Assembly (NCBI GenBank): GCA_004793585.1
Contig: SRZB01000013.1
Span: 1-64,000, forward strand
Source: Hominisplanchenecus murintestinalis
GTDB lineage: Bacteria; Bacillota; Clostridia; Lachnospirales; Lachnospiraceae
Reading direction: 5' to 3'
DNA length: 64,000 nucleotides
Shown here: positions 33,814-41,881 of the stretch, piece after piece
How the letters are laid out: each line of letters opens with the position of its first letter
Position numbering within the stretch: position 1 is the stretch's first letter
Program-made: the position numbers and the translations under genes
Notes under the pieces: model-generated
Told to the model about the DNA's origin: nothing
Seen by the model: only the letters and a program-made list of their open reading frames with translations
The model's database searches: none

Positions 33814-34789
33814 ACATTTTATAATTGTTATATGCCGCCACAATCCGGTTATATATCTTCATTTGAATTCCTCTAGGCTCAAGCACTACAGCCCCACTTC
33901 CCAAGGACATAATATCACGGATCACTTCCGACTCATCAAACCTATAATACTTCAATTCCAATCTATACTTCTCTTTAGAAGTATCGTAAACTGCCTGCCT
34001 GTCATAAAATGAAAACAGTCTAAAACACCTTTCTATAATATGTTGAACCGGATCCACTTCTAAAATAATTTTTTTTGTATTTTCTTTCATAAAATCGGAG
34101 TACTCTTCTTCTATGTCTCTTTCAAAAGGTTCCCCTATTGTGATATTTTCCAATGTATCTAAACTGATTTTTATAAATCTTTCCTCTTTCGGAACATAAG
34201 CACACACGCGAAAACTATCATTTACGAATGAATATTCAAGTTTTACTGGCCATGCTTTTGAACCTGTATAATTATATTTACCCTTTTTCACATTATCATA
34301 ACATAAAACACGTGATGTTCTAATCGCCTCAATTATGATTGATATTTTTTTTACTAAATTTCCCGATTTAACCCGTACATCCTGATTTCTAATTTTAATA
34401 TCATCCAAAGACCACCCTGTTCCATCATTTGCAACCTTACTAATTCGATCTATTGTTTTTTTATTTATGAATCCCTCTGAATATGCAAATTCCGCAACAG
34501 CAAACAAAGCTTCCCGTTCTATTCTATTGAGCCTAATTGGAAATACATCCTCTAACACATATTGAAAAGATGTTTCATCATAAGTAAATATTGATCCCAA
34601 TCCTTCCTCTTTTGAAAATATCGCATCATAAACAGATACATCCATTTCATTGGCATTAATCTCCATCATCCGCCTCTTAACGTCACTATCAGTAAAACTT
34701 TCCCTTCTGCACACATAATACGATATTAGTTCATAGTATTTATTTTCAGTTTCATCAAATAGTTTCATATTTAGCAATAGCCCTTTCAT
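33812..34789 (-). CDS. WYL-domain regulator (about 325 aa)
   Basis: Transcriptional regulator with a C-terminal WYL domain, a fold that binds nucleic-acid or nucleotide ligands. Visible pieces: a start MKGLLLNMKLFDETENKYYE, a helical N-terminus, SRVLCYDN and the beta-rich segment VKLEYSFVNDSFRVCAYVPKEERF typical of WYL. Start could be 34789 or 34768 (MKLFDETE). It overlaps the upstream WYL gene by up to 35 bp, so the two form one operon, placed upstream of the defence-like operon on the same strand. WYL proteins often repress such systems. Confidence 0.75.
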   Translation of the reverse strand: MKGLLLNMKLFDETENKYYELISYYVCRRESFTDSDVKRRMMEINANEMDVSVYDAIFSKEEGLGSIFTYDETSFQYVLEDVFPIRLNRIEREALFAVAEFAYSEGFINKKTIDRISKVANDGTGWSLDDIKIRNQDVRVKSGNLVKKISIIIEAIRTSRVLCYDNVKKGKYNYTGSKAWPVKLEYSFVNDSFRVCAYVPKEERFIKISLDTLENITIGEPFERDIEEEYSDFMKENTKKIILEVDPVQHIIERCFRLFSFYDRQAVYDTSKEKYRLELKYYRFDESEVIRDIMSLGSGAVVLEPRGIQMKIYNRIVAAYNNYKM

Positions 34790-36035
34790 AATCCTCTAAC
34801 AAATGCTTTTCTAATAATCCATCCTTACTAAAAACAACTTTTGCTCTCTCTCCGAAGCTTCTTATCCATGGTGTCATTTCTAATGAATCACTTACTTTAA
34901 TAGTAAACAAATAAAGCCCATCTTGTAATTTCTTCAGTTTGCCTCTTTTACCTTCTCTTTTAACTCGTTCTAAAACGTACTGTTCCCTGTCCTCATCAAT
35001 ACGAAACTCAACTCTAACCTCCTCTGGTTCCTGTCCTACATTAGATATGCACCAGGCATTTTCTATAGATTCTGCTTCTTGCTGTGCTCTTTTAAGAATA
35101 GTTCCATTTACACTTCCCTTAATCTCTGCAGAAATTATTTTGTCTATCCTTTTTGTTCTGATTCTCTCCTCCGTAACATTGTAATATAACAAATACTGTC
35201 TGCTATATGTACATTCGTGTATAATCTTTACTGGAATTACTGTATCTGTTCGTTCTTCTCCTCTATACAAATATCTAAGGAAAAGCATTTTATTTCCATG
35301 TATTGCCTCTAACGCAGAAAGAATCACTTCATTATCAAGCACATTAAACAAATGATTATGCTTATATTGAAAAGCATGTATCTCACCTATTTCAATATTT
35401 CTCTCCGCAAATAAATACAGCTTCAACTTCTTTTGCAAAAAGAAGAACGGCATTTCTATCGGAACAACATTCTTCATAAACTCCAAAAGCCAATATAAGT
35501 TAACCAACTCATCAGTTTCAAAATCTGCCAGACAATCCTCAACAACCCTATAAACAACATTTCTTCCCAATTTTTCAGAAACAACTAAACCTTTCTCAAT
35601 CAACTCGTCCAGTTTCTTTCGAAGATTATCTTTCGTATATATAACCTCGTCATTCTCTTCTGGAATCACTTCCAGAATTTCCGACAATCCCATTTCAGAC
35701 TCAGTATTAAGAATAGATAACACAAAAAAATATGTCATGAAATCAAGCATGGTAAAGGACTTATTTCTATACGTTTCAGCCAAAAAGTTTTCTGGAGTTT
35801 CAGTCATCATATAAGAACAGTAAAGCAAAACCTTCTTGCCCACTCTTTTCTTTTTTATAAATTTCTCTGGTAGGTATGAAGTAATTCTTCTTTGCTCATT
35901 ATCATATTTTCTACCACTTATCCCCTTACTGATATAATCATCTCGGCTGAAACAACCGAAGATATAGATATCTCTTAATATATCTCGGATATTAGAATAA
36001 TCCCTTATCAATAGTTTTGAATCACTTAAAGACAT
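34755..36035 (-). CDS. WYL-domain regulator (426 aa)
   Basis: Partner of the WYL gene downstream. The N-terminal 170 residues contain a winged-helix-like part (LDELIEKGLVVSEKLGRNVVYRV). A WYL domain follows at about 240-330: KMLFLRYLYRGEERTDTVIPVKI, then RQYLLYYN and RTKRIDKI. The C-terminal part has the usual WCX-like strand-helix end. The ATG at 36035 follows GGAGAG. Two WYL proteins in tandem suggests a heteromeric regulator of the neighbouring operon. Confidence 0.75.
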   Translation of the reverse strand: MSLSDSKLLIRDYSNIRDILRDIYIFGCFSRDDYISKGISGRKYDNEQRRITSYLPEKFIKKKRVGKKVLLYCSYMMTETPENFLAETYRNKSFTMLDFMTYFFVLSILNTESEMGLSEILEVIPEENDEVIYTKDNLRKKLDELIEKGLVVSEKLGRNVVYRVVEDCLADFETDELVNLYWLLEFMKNVVPIEMPFFFLQKKLKLYLFAERNIEIGEIHAFQYKHNHLFNVLDNEVILSALEAIHGNKMLFLRYLYRGEERTDTVIPVKIIHECTYSRQYLLYYNVTEERIRTKRIDKIISAEIKGSVNGTILKRAQQEAESIENAWCISNVGQEPEEVRVEFRIDEDREQYVLERVKREGKRGKLKKLQDGLYLFTIKVSDSLEMTPWIRSFGERAKVVFSKDGLLEKHLLEDYERAIAKYETI

Positions 36036-36440
36036 ACTATCTCTCCATTTCTTTTACTATGATTGGTCATCCACCGCCTCAAGAGTTGTTGTTCTTTTAG
36101 CTATGTAATAACTATACCGCTGCCCCTCACCTTATCAGTTACAGAGATACTGCTTGCTGTATCAGTGATCACATCGGCCTTTTTCAACTACATAATTTTT
36201 TCCAGCCCACACCACTTAAAAATAATATCATACAAGCAAGAATTCTTTAATTAAATAAAACCACTCAAAAAACAGCTCCCTTGTCAATTTTCTTGTCCTT
36301 ACCAAAAGCTCCTCCTACACACTGCTCCTACAATCGCATCCTTGTCTCCAAATAATCCCATACCATCTCCTTTCCGACCACTATTTGGTCTAAAACCATC
36401 AACATATATCATATATGTTTAATACTTATCCAAAGCCCAC
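36036..36440. other. Intergenic region with remnants of small ORFs
   Basis: No intact gene longer than 30 codons. On the minus strand a 20-codon ORF at 36299-36361 (MGLFGDKDAIVGA...) follows AAAGGAG, and a shift of frame continues it with GGAFGKDKKIDKGAVF. Nearer the WYL gene (about 36100-36190) a TTG-started 28-codon frame reads KKADVITDTASSISVTD. Together they look like a decayed gene of about 80 codons. Confidence 0.35.
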
Positions 36441-36656
36441 TTATCCCTCTTCCTTTACAAACAGCTCATCCACCGTCCTTTGAAAAAACGCTGCAAGTCT
36501 CAAAGCTGTTGCAAGTGACAGATTGCAGTTATCACTTTCTGCAGTTATAATTGTCCTCCTACTCACGTCTACCTTTCTTGCCAAGTCTTCCTGCCTAAGT
36601 CCCGATTGAATGCGGTACATCCGCACCATTGAATGATATTTTAAGTCCTGTGCCAT
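36441..36656 (-). CDS. Small XRE-family regulator (71 aa)
   Basis: Compact Cro/CI-type DNA-binding protein (MAQDLKYHSMVRMYRIQSG, QEDLARKVDVSRRTIITAE, then RTVDELFVKEEG). The start at 36656 is chosen because AAAGGGGG precedes it and it gives the standard 70-residue form; a longer frame reaches 36779 with a Cys-rich, unusual N-terminus. It stands alone, about 400 bp upstream of the WYL pair. No palindrome is obvious in front of it. Confidence 0.75.
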   Translation of the reverse strand: MAQDLKYHSMVRMYRIQSGLRQEDLARKVDVSRRTIITAESDNCNLSLATALRLAAFFQRTVDELFVKEEG

Positions 36657-36843
36657 ATTGCAATCCCCCTTTGGTTGATATTTCATCTTTTTCATACAAT
36701 GCCGTTCTATACCAAACAGACTATCGGCTTCAATTATATCACATTTACAACATAATACAGTCCTATAATTTGTACTCATTCAACTTTCTCAGAATCAATC
36801 CGTTTCCCTAAATTTATGTTGATACATCCCTGCAAATTCAGAT

Positions 36844-37278
36844 TCATTGCTTATTTAATAATTGTTCAATTGCACTTCCTACGATCTCTACACGATTTTC
36901 TCTTAAATCATCATTTGCTGAACATTGAGAAAGTGGCTGTTTTTCTATTATTACTTCACGCTCTTTATCACGAAGTATTTTATCTCTCTCTTCATTTGAT
37001 ATTTCTTTTTCAAACGATATAGATTCATATATTTCTACAATTAGTTGTAATTTATCATTTGTTAAATGCTTATGGGACAATCCAAAATAGGTAGGGTTTT
37101 GAAAAATGTTATACAAATGAAAACCACACCGTTGTATCATTGAATAAGATTCTCCAATATACAACAACAAATAATTATCTTCTTCATCACCAACTAAACC
37201 AATTTTAAACTGATAAACTCCAGCCATTATCGCTTTTTCATCTATAACTCCGTTTTTTTCAAAAAATTTTATTTTCAT
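36844..37278 (-). CDS. GIY-YIG-like nuclease-fold protein (144 aa)
   Basis: Resembles the GIY-YIG endonuclease fold. In order: AGVYQFKIGL (GIY), LLLYIGES (YIG), a basic helix QRCGFHLYN with Arg and His, and EREVIIEKQPLSQ where the family has the metal-binding Glu. The Arg of the usual G-x-x-x-x-R-x-x-x-H is at the right spacing. The ATG at 37278 follows GAGGTG. Alone between regulators; a DNA-cutting accessory is plausible but the key residues are not all certain. Confidence 0.65.
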   Translation of the reverse strand: MKIKFFEKNGVIDEKAIMAGVYQFKIGLVGDEEDNYLLLYIGESYSMIQRCGFHLYNIFQNPTYFGLSHKHLTNDKLQLIVEIYESISFEKEISNEERDKILRDKEREVIIEKQPLSQCSANDDLRENRVEIVGSAIEQLLNKQ

Positions 37279-37397
37279 ATTGCACCTCACCAAATTCCAC
37301 TTGTCATTCTCAGCAACAATAAGATTATATCATGTAGTCCTTCTAATCACAAATACATCCTGGTTCACCGCTTATCTCTAAACATATAACATAGTTA

Positions 37398-38390
37398 TTA
37401 GATCCCATACACTTCATTCAAGCGCTTAATCACTTCCTTCATCTTATCTACCACTTCTGATGGTCCCGATATGCGTACACCATCCCCCAAGCCAATAATC
37501 CAGCCAAAGAAGAGGCCACTGACTGCCACATTCACTGTCACTTCAAAATGCTCCTCATCCACCTTAGAGAAAGGTATATCCTTTCCAAAACGGTCTATCA
37601 TGACTCCGGCAAAGTCATTTTTACAGATAAGATGAACCCTTTCCTCTTTGCCATCATACATACCGAAGCGTTTCTTCGTATAAACCGCCATATCCAACGA
37701 TTCAAAACTGTCCTTTCCTTCCCTCATTTCTCCGGTCAGTGTTAATTTTTTCATCTTATCAACACGATAATGTCTGATCTCCCGTGTTTTATCATCAAAT
37801 GCAATCAGATAATACCACTCGTCATTCCAACACACGCCCCATGGAGATACGCTGTAATACTCCCCGCCATGCCGAAGTTCCTGCTTCTTATCCACGCTCC
37901 AGTTAAAATATTGGAAGCGTATCTTTTTGTTGCTATTGATTGCGGAATGTATCATATCTATGTTGTAGTAAATACTCTCATTCATGGTTTTGATACGCTG
38001 TGCCACAAACACCTGACCTTGAAGCTCTTTTGCCTGATATGTGCTCGTCAATCCCTCGATTTTCCGTATCAGTTCCTTGGACTTTTTCCTGGTGATAAAC
38101 CGGGAAGACTGCACCGCATCTACCAGAAGTTTCAACTCTGCCAGTTCAAAGGGACGATTCCCTATATGATACTCATAGCCTCTGCCTTTCTTCTCTCCGA
38201 TAATGTCGGCGCCGTACTCTGTCAATGCTTTTATATCCGTATAAATACTTTTTCTCTCCGCACTGATTCCCCTGCTGTCCAATTCGTCAATGATCTGCTG
38301 TGTTCCAATACTATGTGTATCATCTGTTTCATCCAATAAAATCTGATACAAATAAAGTAATTTTAATTTCTGATTATTGCTCCTAGCCAT
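37398..38390 (-). CDS. YafY-type WYL regulator (330 aa)
   Basis: HTH-WYL-WCX regulator of standard length. The N-terminal winged helix (ISAERKSIYTDIKALTEYG, about 35-55) is followed by a helical linker, the WYL domain (KIRFQYFNW, then SPWGVCWNDEWYYLIAFDD and IRHYRVDKM at about 160-225) and a WCX end (GWIIGLGDGVRISGP). MARSNNQKLKLLYLY is the start. Third WYL protein in this region, unlike the tandem pair in layout. Likely controls a nearby stress or defence gene. Confidence 0.88.
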   Translation of the reverse strand: MARSNNQKLKLLYLYQILLDETDDTHSIGTQQIIDELDSRGISAERKSIYTDIKALTEYGADIIGEKKGRGYEYHIGNRPFELAELKLLVDAVQSSRFITRKKSKELIRKIEGLTSTYQAKELQGQVFVAQRIKTMNESIYYNIDMIHSAINSNKKIRFQYFNWSVDKKQELRHGGEYYSVSPWGVCWNDEWYYLIAFDDKTREIRHYRVDKMKKLTLTGEMREGKDSFESLDMAVYTKKRFGMYDGKEERVHLICKNDFAGVMIDRFGKDIPFSKVDEEHFEVTVNVAVSGLFFGWIIGLGDGVRISGPSEVVDKMKEVIKRLNEVYGI

Positions 38391-38457
38391 AAAAATGCCT
38401 CCTTACAACTGATACCCAAACCAAATACCAGATGTAAGAAAGCATAAATCAAGTCCG

Positions 38458-39582
38458 CTAGTCCTCTCCCCAAATATACTCCGGATTAATGTGATTTTTC
38501 TCATTCCTCTTATCAAAGAGTTCTCTTGACATTTCTACAATCTGATAGTATCTCGGTTTTTCTCCCTGATATCCGGTAGTTACCAGATACACTCTACTAT
38601 CTGCCCTTACAACCGTATCTCCGTGAGAATCCAGATCCGGACACGCTGCTGCACGAAGCCCCAGATACCGGCATAAGTACATCACCGCATATCTGCTTGC
38701 CATACAGTCGCCACTTCCCGTCACTATATATTCGCACCAATCCGCTTGATACAACCTGTAATCATACTCTGCGCTCAAATACCAGGCAGCTTTATCCATT
38801 TTCTCATATTCCGTCATATTGTCAGTGATATAAGTTTCTTTGAACTTATCAAACACACTCTGTACATACAGAGTAATATCGTCGCAGCCTTTTACCCTTG
38901 CTGTCAGTTCTGTCCCATCAGATAAATGAGCCTTAACCGTACATTCGGAATATGCTTCGTCAATATCATTGCCAAATCTCATTTTGATTGTCCCATCATC
39001 CGTAATCAGATATCTGGTTTTTACCTTCTTATCCCCTTCCAGACTCCAGCTTTTAACCGTAGCCTGCGTCCCCAAAACCTTAAACTGGAACGAATAGTTA
39101 TTGGCTGGATTCTTCCCGATATAAGGAACAGCATAATCCTTTGTATAATGCAGTTCAACTTCGGTTGCATTTAGTGTCGGGCATTCTGCATTTTCCGCAT
39201 CATCCTTTTTATCTTTTTTCTTTTTCACAGTGACTTTGCACTTATATGTCTTTCCTTTGTATGTCACTTTAATAGTGGCTTTTCCTGCTTTTTTTGCCCT
39301 CAGCACTGCCTTACTGCCACTTTTTTTGCTAATAGATACAACCTGCTTATTCCCGGTAGTCCATTTTAACTTCTTGCTTTTGGCATTCTTAGACACGCCC
39401 TTTAATGATATCGTATAAGTCTGCCCTTCTCTCATTGTCTTTTTAGTTGCTGATAACTTATACTTAGCCGGCACCTTCCTTGAAGATCTTGCTGATGCAT
39501 CCATACCCGGAGCTGCAAAGATTGTCGCTACCACTACAACCACCATCAGCCACAAAACTTTTAATACTTCATTCTTTCTCAT
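38458..39582 (-). CDS. Secreted Ig-like (Big2) protein with transglutaminase-like domain (374 aa)
   Basis: Surface protein. A signal peptide (MRKNEVLKVLWLMVVVVVAT, cleaved near AAPGMDASA) precedes one bacterial Ig-like Big2 domain (about 40-120: AGKATIKVTYKGKTYKCKV). A second beta-rich domain follows. The C-terminal domain is transglutaminase-like: Cys293 in GSGDCMASRYA, His320 in DSHGDTVV and the Tyr/Asp strand RVYLVTTG. The ATG at 39582 follows AAAGGCGG; a longer frame lacks a site. No LPXTG is present. It may cross-link or modify the cell envelope; ICE location suggests a cargo role such as adhesion. Confidence 0.82.
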   Translation of the reverse strand: MRKNEVLKVLWLMVVVVVATIFAAPGMDASARSSRKVPAKYKLSATKKTMREGQTYTISLKGVSKNAKSKKLKWTTGNKQVVSISKKSGSKAVLRAKKAGKATIKVTYKGKTYKCKVTVKKKKDKKDDAENAECPTLNATEVELHYTKDYAVPYIGKNPANNYSFQFKVLGTQATVKSWSLEGDKKVKTRYLITDDGTIKMRFGNDIDEAYSECTVKAHLSDGTELTARVKGCDDITLYVQSVFDKFKETYITDNMTEYEKMDKAAWYLSAEYDYRLYQADWCEYIVTGSGDCMASRYAVMYLCRYLGLRAAACPDLDSHGDTVVRADSRVYLVTTGYQGEKPRYYQIVEMSRELFDKRNEKNHINPEYIWGED

Positions 39583-39689
39583 AATAACCGCCGCCTTTCT
39601 CAGACTTATCTGCCCGGAATCCAGGTCGGCATCCCACCTTAACAAAGCGAATCATAGGACTATTACTATGTGAGTTGCCTATTGAATAG

Positions 39690-39917
39690 TTACTCTCTGC
39701 CTTTACTTACGACATCTTCCCATTCCGGATGCTTATTTATCAGTCCTTCCGTCTCCATTTTATAAACAAGCAGCCTCATCAGGTAATCTGGCATATGCCT
39801 TAATCCTCTCTCCCAATCTTCTACCGTCCGGATTGGTATGCCGAAGTATCCGGCGAATTGTTTCTGCGTCATATTTGCCTCTTTACGCATCGCCTTTAGA
39901 ACATCCCTATCTTCCAT
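39690..39917 (-). CDS. Small XRE-family regulator (75 aa)
   Basis: Compact helix-turn-helix (MRKEANMTQKQFAGYFGIPI, then RTVEDWERGLRHMP), the form common in clostridial mobile elements as a DNA-binding helper of conjugation or excision. It stands between the secreted protein and two small unknowns, on the same strand. No obvious target. Confidence 0.8.
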   Translation of the reverse strand: MEDRDVLKAMRKEANMTQKQFAGYFGIPIRTVEDWERGLRHMPDYLMRLLVYKMETEGLINKHPEWEDVVSKGRE

Positions 39918-40029
39918 AAATTTCCTTTCTTAAATAGTCTTCTCCCTTCTTTGGTTATATTTTACCACATAATGCGTGGAATATCAATAGAAATTTGCAG
40001 AAAATCACTTCTCTTACAGGCATTTCACA

Positions 40030-40587
40030 CTACTCCATTCCCAACAACTGTTTTGCCCTTTCTTCTGGTCTCATTGTTTCATCGTTCAGAATAGATATGA
40101 TTTTATCAATCATCTCATCCCCCAAAAACTTAATTTTTGCACTAGTCGCACTGTTAATAACATCAAATATCTGTTCAAACACGCTAAATGCGCCTGCTTC
40201 CTCCCAATGTTCATCTACACTTCCAAGCAAAACCTTTTTCAGTTTCCGGACCGCATCATAAACAGAAATAAGTCTTGTCATATCTTCAAAAGTCAAAAAA
40301 GATTTTCTCCCATTAGGCTCCTGCTCCCTTCTAATCTGAATCCCATCGGAAAGTCCCATCTTATATGCAGCTTCCCCATAGGCTGAATTATAACTCAAAA
40401 AAACATCCTCCACACGTTCAAATGCAAACCATTGTTCCTGTGTCATTAATACCATAGAATCAAATTCTTTAGCGGCATTACGCCATTCCTTTTGCCTTTG
40501 TTGGAAATTAGTGTCTTTCCTCAACTCTTCCTCTAACGCTTCTCCCATCCGTACTTTAACCAAGTTATCCATCTCTGCTGTCGTCAT
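40030..40587 (-). CDS. Hypothetical protein sharing a C-terminal domain with its neighbour (185 aa)
   Basis: Helical protein. The segment YNSAYGEAAYKMGLSDGIQ is typical of clostridial proteins of unknown function. The C-terminal half resembles the whole of the 88-aa protein upstream: DMTRLISVYDAVRKL, a middle with an F-x-x-IFDVI stretch, and the end TMRPEERAKQLL. The two are paralogues sharing one module. No enzyme motif seen. It follows the smaller gene by 39 bp, presumably in one transcript. Confidence 0.75.
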   Translation of the reverse strand: MTTAEMDNLVKVRMGEALEEELRKDTNFQQRQKEWRNAAKEFDSMVLMTQEQWFAFERVEDVFLSYNSAYGEAAYKMGLSDGIQIRREQEPNGRKSFLTFEDMTRLISVYDAVRKLKKVLLGSVDEHWEEAGAFSVFEQIFDVINSATSAKIKFLGDEMIDKIISILNDETMRPEERAKQLLGME

Positions 40588-40626
40588 AGATTTCCCCTCA
40601 TTCTTCCATTTTAATTGTTTAATATC

Positions 40627-40893
40627 CTACGCTCTACCACTTAACAAAATTTCTGCACGCTCATCCGGTGTCCTTTTCCTATCGTAAAGAATTTCAATAA
40701 ATTTCTGATCCGCCTCTTCCGATCCTGAATAAGCGGGATGGGCATTATGCTGAATCACATCATAAACATTATCTAATTTAATAAAATCGCCACTTGCATG
40801 TCCATGTCCGGCAAGCTGCTCAAAAACCTTGTCCATTTGATTTATCTCATCCTCTGTTTCAATCAACCGTATCATATCCTCTGCACTTAACAT
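40627..40893 (-). CDS. Small hypothetical protein (88 aa)
   Basis: Helical, with the same module as the C-terminal half of the protein downstream: DMIRLIETEDEINQM near the start, NVYDVIQHNA, and TPDERAEILL near the end. The ATG follows GGAGGG. It is divergent from the XRE gene at 41005; the intergenic region of 111 bp contains TAACTTCTTA and AT-rich repeats that recur at the second divergent pair. Confidence 0.7.
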   Translation of the reverse strand: MLSAEDMIRLIETEDEINQMDKVFEQLAGHGHASGDFIKLDNVYDVIQHNAHPAYSGSEEADQKFIEILYDRKRTPDERAEILLSGRA

Positions 40894-41004
40894 AAATAAC
40901 CCTCCTAATATGATTTGTTTAACTTCTTACCTATAACAAATTATAACTGATTTTTAAGATAGAGAAAGTATATAATAATCTTAAAAGACTTAAGGAGGTG
41001 CACC

Positions 41005-41226
41005 ATGTCGGACAGAGGCACTATTGTAATTCATCTGGATGAACTACTAAAGGAAACCGGCTTGAGCAAAAATAAATTTTGCCAACGAGCTGAATTACAA
41101 CGCTCGCAATTAAACGGATACCTGAACAACACAATAACCAGACTTGACACCGATGTATTGGTTCGGATGTGTGATACATTGAATTGTACTATTTCTGACT
41201 TATTGGAATATAAGCCAAAATCCTAA
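41005..41226 (+). CDS. Small XRE regulator (73 aa), paralogue of 41611
   Basis: Regulator of the form LLKETGLSKNKFCQRAELQ, then SQLNGYLNNT and ITRLDTDVLVRMCDTL, ending DLLEYKPKS. The site AAGGAGGTG precedes the ATG. About two-thirds identical to the protein at 41611-41844. It is divergent from the 88-aa gene, and its stop overlaps that of the convergent gene at 41223. Probably controls one or both neighbours. Confidence 0.85.
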   Translation: MSDRGTIVIHLDELLKETGLSKNKFCQRAELQRSQLNGYLNNTITRLDTDVLVRMCDTLNCTISDLLEYKPKS

Positions 41227-41462
41227 AATATCATTCTCCTTACTTCGTATTCACCTTTTACTCGGCTACTTATCCGCATAATAAATTCTTCAGGATCAGG
41301 TATATGATTAGCTCCAAATAAATCAACCCAAATCTCTTGTTTTCCAGCATTCATATACCCTGTGTTAATTGCCTCTTTCATCTCCTCCCTTATCACCTTT
41401 TCATCTTTGCCTTCCCTTTTTGCTATTGCTTTAATTATCTCTTTTGCCCTTTTTCTATCCAT
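41223..41462 (-). CDS. Small hypothetical protein (79 aa)
   Basis: Basic, helical N-terminus (MDRKRAKEIIKAIAKREGK) and a C-terminal strand (YEVRRMIF). Seen in clostridial elements; function unknown. It is divergent from the second XRE gene (41611) and ends in the stop of the first XRE gene, so both XRE genes have the same divergent arrangement with a small protein. No toxin motif recognised. Confidence 0.7.
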   Translation of the reverse strand: MDRKRAKEIIKAIAKREGKDEKVIREEMKEAINTGYMNAGKQEIWVDLFGANHIPDPEEFIMRISSRVKGEYEVRRMIF

Positions 41463-41610
41463 AAATCCTCCTTGATGTATAACTTCTTATCCATATCTTG
41501 TTATTTATAACTTGTTACATCTGATAAATATACTTTAACTAATGTATACTATAAAAGTCAAGACTTTTTATTGTTATATTACGACATCTTTCGACAGGAG
41601 GTTCTACAAC

Positions 41611-41844
41611 TTGAATAATAGAGGGATGCTAAGAATACATCTTGCCAGTTTGCTTCAAGCATCTGGTATGAGTAAAAATAAATTTTGCCAGAAGGCAGAA
41701 ATCCAACATTCACAACTCAAAGGCTATATGGATAACACCATTTCCCGCCTTGATACGGATGTGTTGATTAGAATCTGCCATACTTTGGATTGCTCTATTG
41801 CTGATCTTTTGGAATATGTACCAGCGGAACAGGCAGAAAAATAG
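41611..41844 (+). CDS. Small XRE regulator (77 aa), paralogue of 41005
   Basis: LASLLQASGMSKNKFCQKAE, then SQLKGYMDNT and SRLDTDVLIRICHTL, ending DLLEYVPAEQ. The start is TTG at 41611, 9 bases after AGGAGG (41596-41601); an upstream ATG at 41542 lies before that site. Alignment with the protein at 41005 supports this start. It is divergent from the 79-aa gene. Shared DNA around both promoters (TATAACTTCTTA) suggests a duplicated regulatory module. Confidence 0.82.
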   Translation: MNNRGMLRIHLASLLQASGMSKNKFCQKAEIQHSQLKGYMDNTISRLDTDVLIRICHTLDCSIADLLEYVPAEQAEK

Positions 41845-41872
41845 CAGATAAACCACAAAACGGTTTATCTGC
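41844..41872 (-). terminator. Hairpin between convergent genes
   Basis: GCAGATAAACC and GGTTTATCTGC are a perfect 11-bp pair with a 7-base loop. On the minus strand TATTTTTC follows, so it likely ends the gene at 41882. Confidence 0.65.
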
Positions 41873-41881
41873 ATGGAATTT

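Noticed and set aside
13402..33815. CRISPR array or tRNA genes in the window
   Set aside because: No regularly spaced repeats and no cloverleaf with CCA-type ends were seen here or elsewhere in the window.
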